From contig CACDVM010000009.1 in assembly GCA_902556265.1 (NCBI GenBank), positions 1 to 33,363 of the forward strand: DNA of 33,363 bases, in the 5' to 3' direction. How positions within the stretch are numbered: the first letter of the stretch is position 1; the number at the start of each line of letters is the position of its first letter. Below are positions 32,025 to 33,363 of the stretch, piece after piece. The position numbers were made by a program, and so were the translations under genes. Source of the stretch: an uncultured Pelagibacteraceae bacterium (GTDB taxonomy: Bacteria > Pseudomonadota > Alphaproteobacteria > Pelagibacterales > Pelagibacteraceae). The notes under the pieces were generated by a model. It searched no databases and was not told where the DNA came from. It saw only the letters and a list, made by a program, of their open reading frames with translations.

Positions 32025-33363
32025 ATGCCCAATACTCTTTACGATAAAATTTGGATCGATCACTTAGTAGATCAACAAGATGATGGAACCGCTTTACTAT
32101 TTGTTGATAGACATTTAGTACATGAAGTTACTAGTCCCCAGGCTTTTGAGGGATTAAGAAATTCCAAACGTAAAGTAAGGCATCCAAATTTAACTCTTGC
32201 AGTTGCAGATCACAATGTTCCTACAACAGATAGGTCTCAGGGTATTTCTGACCAAGAGTCAAAAATACAAGTTGAAACTTTAGAGGCCAACTGTAAAGAA
32301 TTTGGTGTCCAACTTTTTGGAATGAACGATAAGAGACAAGGTATTGTTCATGTTACTGGTCCTGAGCAAGGTTTTACTCAACCGGGTACAGTCATAGTTT
32401 GTGGCGATAGTCATACTGCTACCCATGGTGCATTTGGTGCTTTGGCTTTTGGAATTGGAACTTCAGAAGTAGAACATGTTTTAGCAACACAAACATTAGT
32501 TCAAAAAAAAGCAAAGAATTTTAGAATTAACGTAAATGGTAAACTTCCAATAGGCGTTACATCTAAAGATGTAATTCTTCAAATTATTGGAAAAATTGGT
32601 ACAGCAGGTGGAACAGGATGTGTAATAGAGTATGCAGGTGACTTAATTAAATCATTAAGTGTTGAGCAAAGAATGACGATTTGTAACATGACAATTGAAG
32701 GTGGTGCTAGAGCAGGACTTATTGCTCCTGATGAAAAAATATTTAAATATCTAAAAGATAGACCAATGTCACCAAAAGGAAAAGATTGGGATAAAGCTTT
32801 AGAGTATTGGAAAAATTTGAAAACTGATGAAGGTGCTAAATTTGATAAAGAAATAAATTTAAAAGCTGATGAAATTTTGCCTATGATAACTTGGGGCACA
32901 TCCCCTCAAGACGTAATTACAATTGATGAAAAAGTGCCGAATCCACAAAATGAGAAGGATGAAGACAAAAAAAATTCTTTAGAAAGATCTTTAAATTATA
33001 TGGGCTTAAAACCAAATATGGCAGCTAAAGATATTAAGATAGATAAAGTTTTTATTGGAAGCTGTACGAATGGTAGAATTGAGGATTTAAGAGAGGCCGC
33101 AAAAATTTTAAAAGATAAAAAAATAGCCTCGCATGTACATGCGATGGTTGTTCCAGGATCAGGTTTAGTGAAAGAGCAAGCAGAACAGGAGGGATTAGAT
33201 AAAATTTTTATAAATTCTGGTTTTGAATGGAGAGAGCCAGGTTGTTCTATGTGTTTAGCGATGAATGCAGATAAGTTAAAGCCCGAAGAGAGATGTGCTT
33301 CAACATCAAACAGAAATTTTGAAGGTAGACAAGGTAGAGGTGGAAGAACTCATTTAGTAAGTC
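32025..33363 (+). CDS. leuC: 3-isopropylmalate dehydratase large subunit, 3' truncated by the window end
   Basis: Aconitase-family [4Fe-4S] enzyme that, with LeuD, isomerises 2- and 3-isopropylmalate in leucine synthesis. The reading frame is open from ATG 32025 to the window edge, giving about 446 residues of an expected 465-470. The three cluster cysteines are Cys347 (GSCTNGR), Cys407 and Cys410 (GCSMC), the numbering known from E. coli Leu[36 protein letters not shown] and [10 protein letters not shown] are further marks. leuD would be expected just beyond. It starts 11 bases after rplS with no terminator other than A/T runs. Confidence 0.97.
   Translation, partial: MPNTLYDKIWIDHLVDQQDDGTALLFVDRHLVHEVTSPQAFEGLRNSKRKVRHPNLTLAVADHNVPTTDRSQGISDQESKIQVETLEANCKEFGVQLFGMNDKRQGIVHVTGPEQGFTQPGTVIVCGDSHTATHGAFGALAFGIGTSEVEHVLATQTLVQKKAKNFRINVNGKLPIGVTSKDVILQIIGKIGTAGGTGCVIEYAGDLIKSLSVEQRMTICNMTIEGGARAGLIAPDEKIFKYLKDRPMSPKGKDWDKALEYWKNLKTDEGAKFDKEINLKADEILPMITWGTSPQDVITIDEKVPNPQNEKDEDKKNSLERSLNYMGLKPNMAAKDIKIDKVFIGSCTNGRIEDLREAAKILKDKKIASHVHAMVVPGSGLVKEQAEQEGLDKIFINSGFEWREPGCSMCLAMNADKLKPEERCASTSNRNFEGRQGRGGRTHLVS

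Overview
The window looks like a chromosomal segment of a SAR11-type alphaproteobacterium (Pelagibacterales), most likely free-living and marine. The reasons are a very AT-rich sequence, genes that abut or overlap by a few bases, alphaproteobacterial markers (DUF2794, IalB family, System I cytochrome c maturation) and a Tat-exported TRAP binding protein. The assignment is inferred from gene content and composition; no marker phylogeny was possible. No tRNA, rRNA, insertion sequence, prophage or CRISPR array was seen. No gene-free stretch exceeds about 180 bases. The longest are 9194-9368 (promoter and leader of the ccm operon), 28772-28932 (ftsY-dapF/ffh divergent region with a GC-rich hairpin leader) and 19894-20010 (leader of the TRAP binding protein).

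Layout. 1-2270 (+): the 3' part of a photolyase/cryptochrome-like gene, a DUF2256 zinc-ribbon gene too short for most ORF callers, a class I glutamine amidotransferase and two tiny genes. 2267-7046 (-): a photolyase FAD-domain protein with unusual domain order, a PsiE-family protein and a membrane protein, argG, an IalB-family secreted protein and an aldo/keto reductase. 7129-9193: BI-1 family protein (+), DUF2794 and yciB (-), hspQ (+). 9369-13481 (+): ccmC-D-E-F-G-H, followed by a PagL-like outer-membrane protein.

14014-25622 (+) is a catabolic and transport block. It has two tandem FMN-dependent 2-hydroxyacid oxidases, a PLP aminotransferase, a GlcD/LDHD-type FAD dehydrogenase, an NAD(P)-dependent D-2-hydroxyacid dehydrogenase, a complete TRAP transporter (DctP, terminator, DctQ, DctM), an amidase, a 58-residue membrane protein and a DMT exporter. 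All the enzymes converge chemically on 2-oxo acids: L-hydroxyacid, D-hydroxyacid and amino acid can each be interconverted through the same oxo acid. The binding protein resembles carboxylate-binding TRAP proteins. I infer a module for uptake and stereo-complete use of a 2-hydroxy or 2-oxo acid; the substrate is unknown.

25606-33363: an alpha/beta hydrolase, an unknown secreted protein, ftsY and dapF (-), then ffh, rpsP, trmD, rplS and a 3'-truncated leuC (+). The most unusual points are: ffh is split by a one-base shift at an A8 run; a GC-rich two-hairpin leader precedes ffh; ribosomal proteins S16 and L19 carry nearly identical Lys/Glu/Ala/Pro-rich C-terminal extensions that are also alike at the DNA level; and rimM is absent from its usual place between rpsP and trmD.
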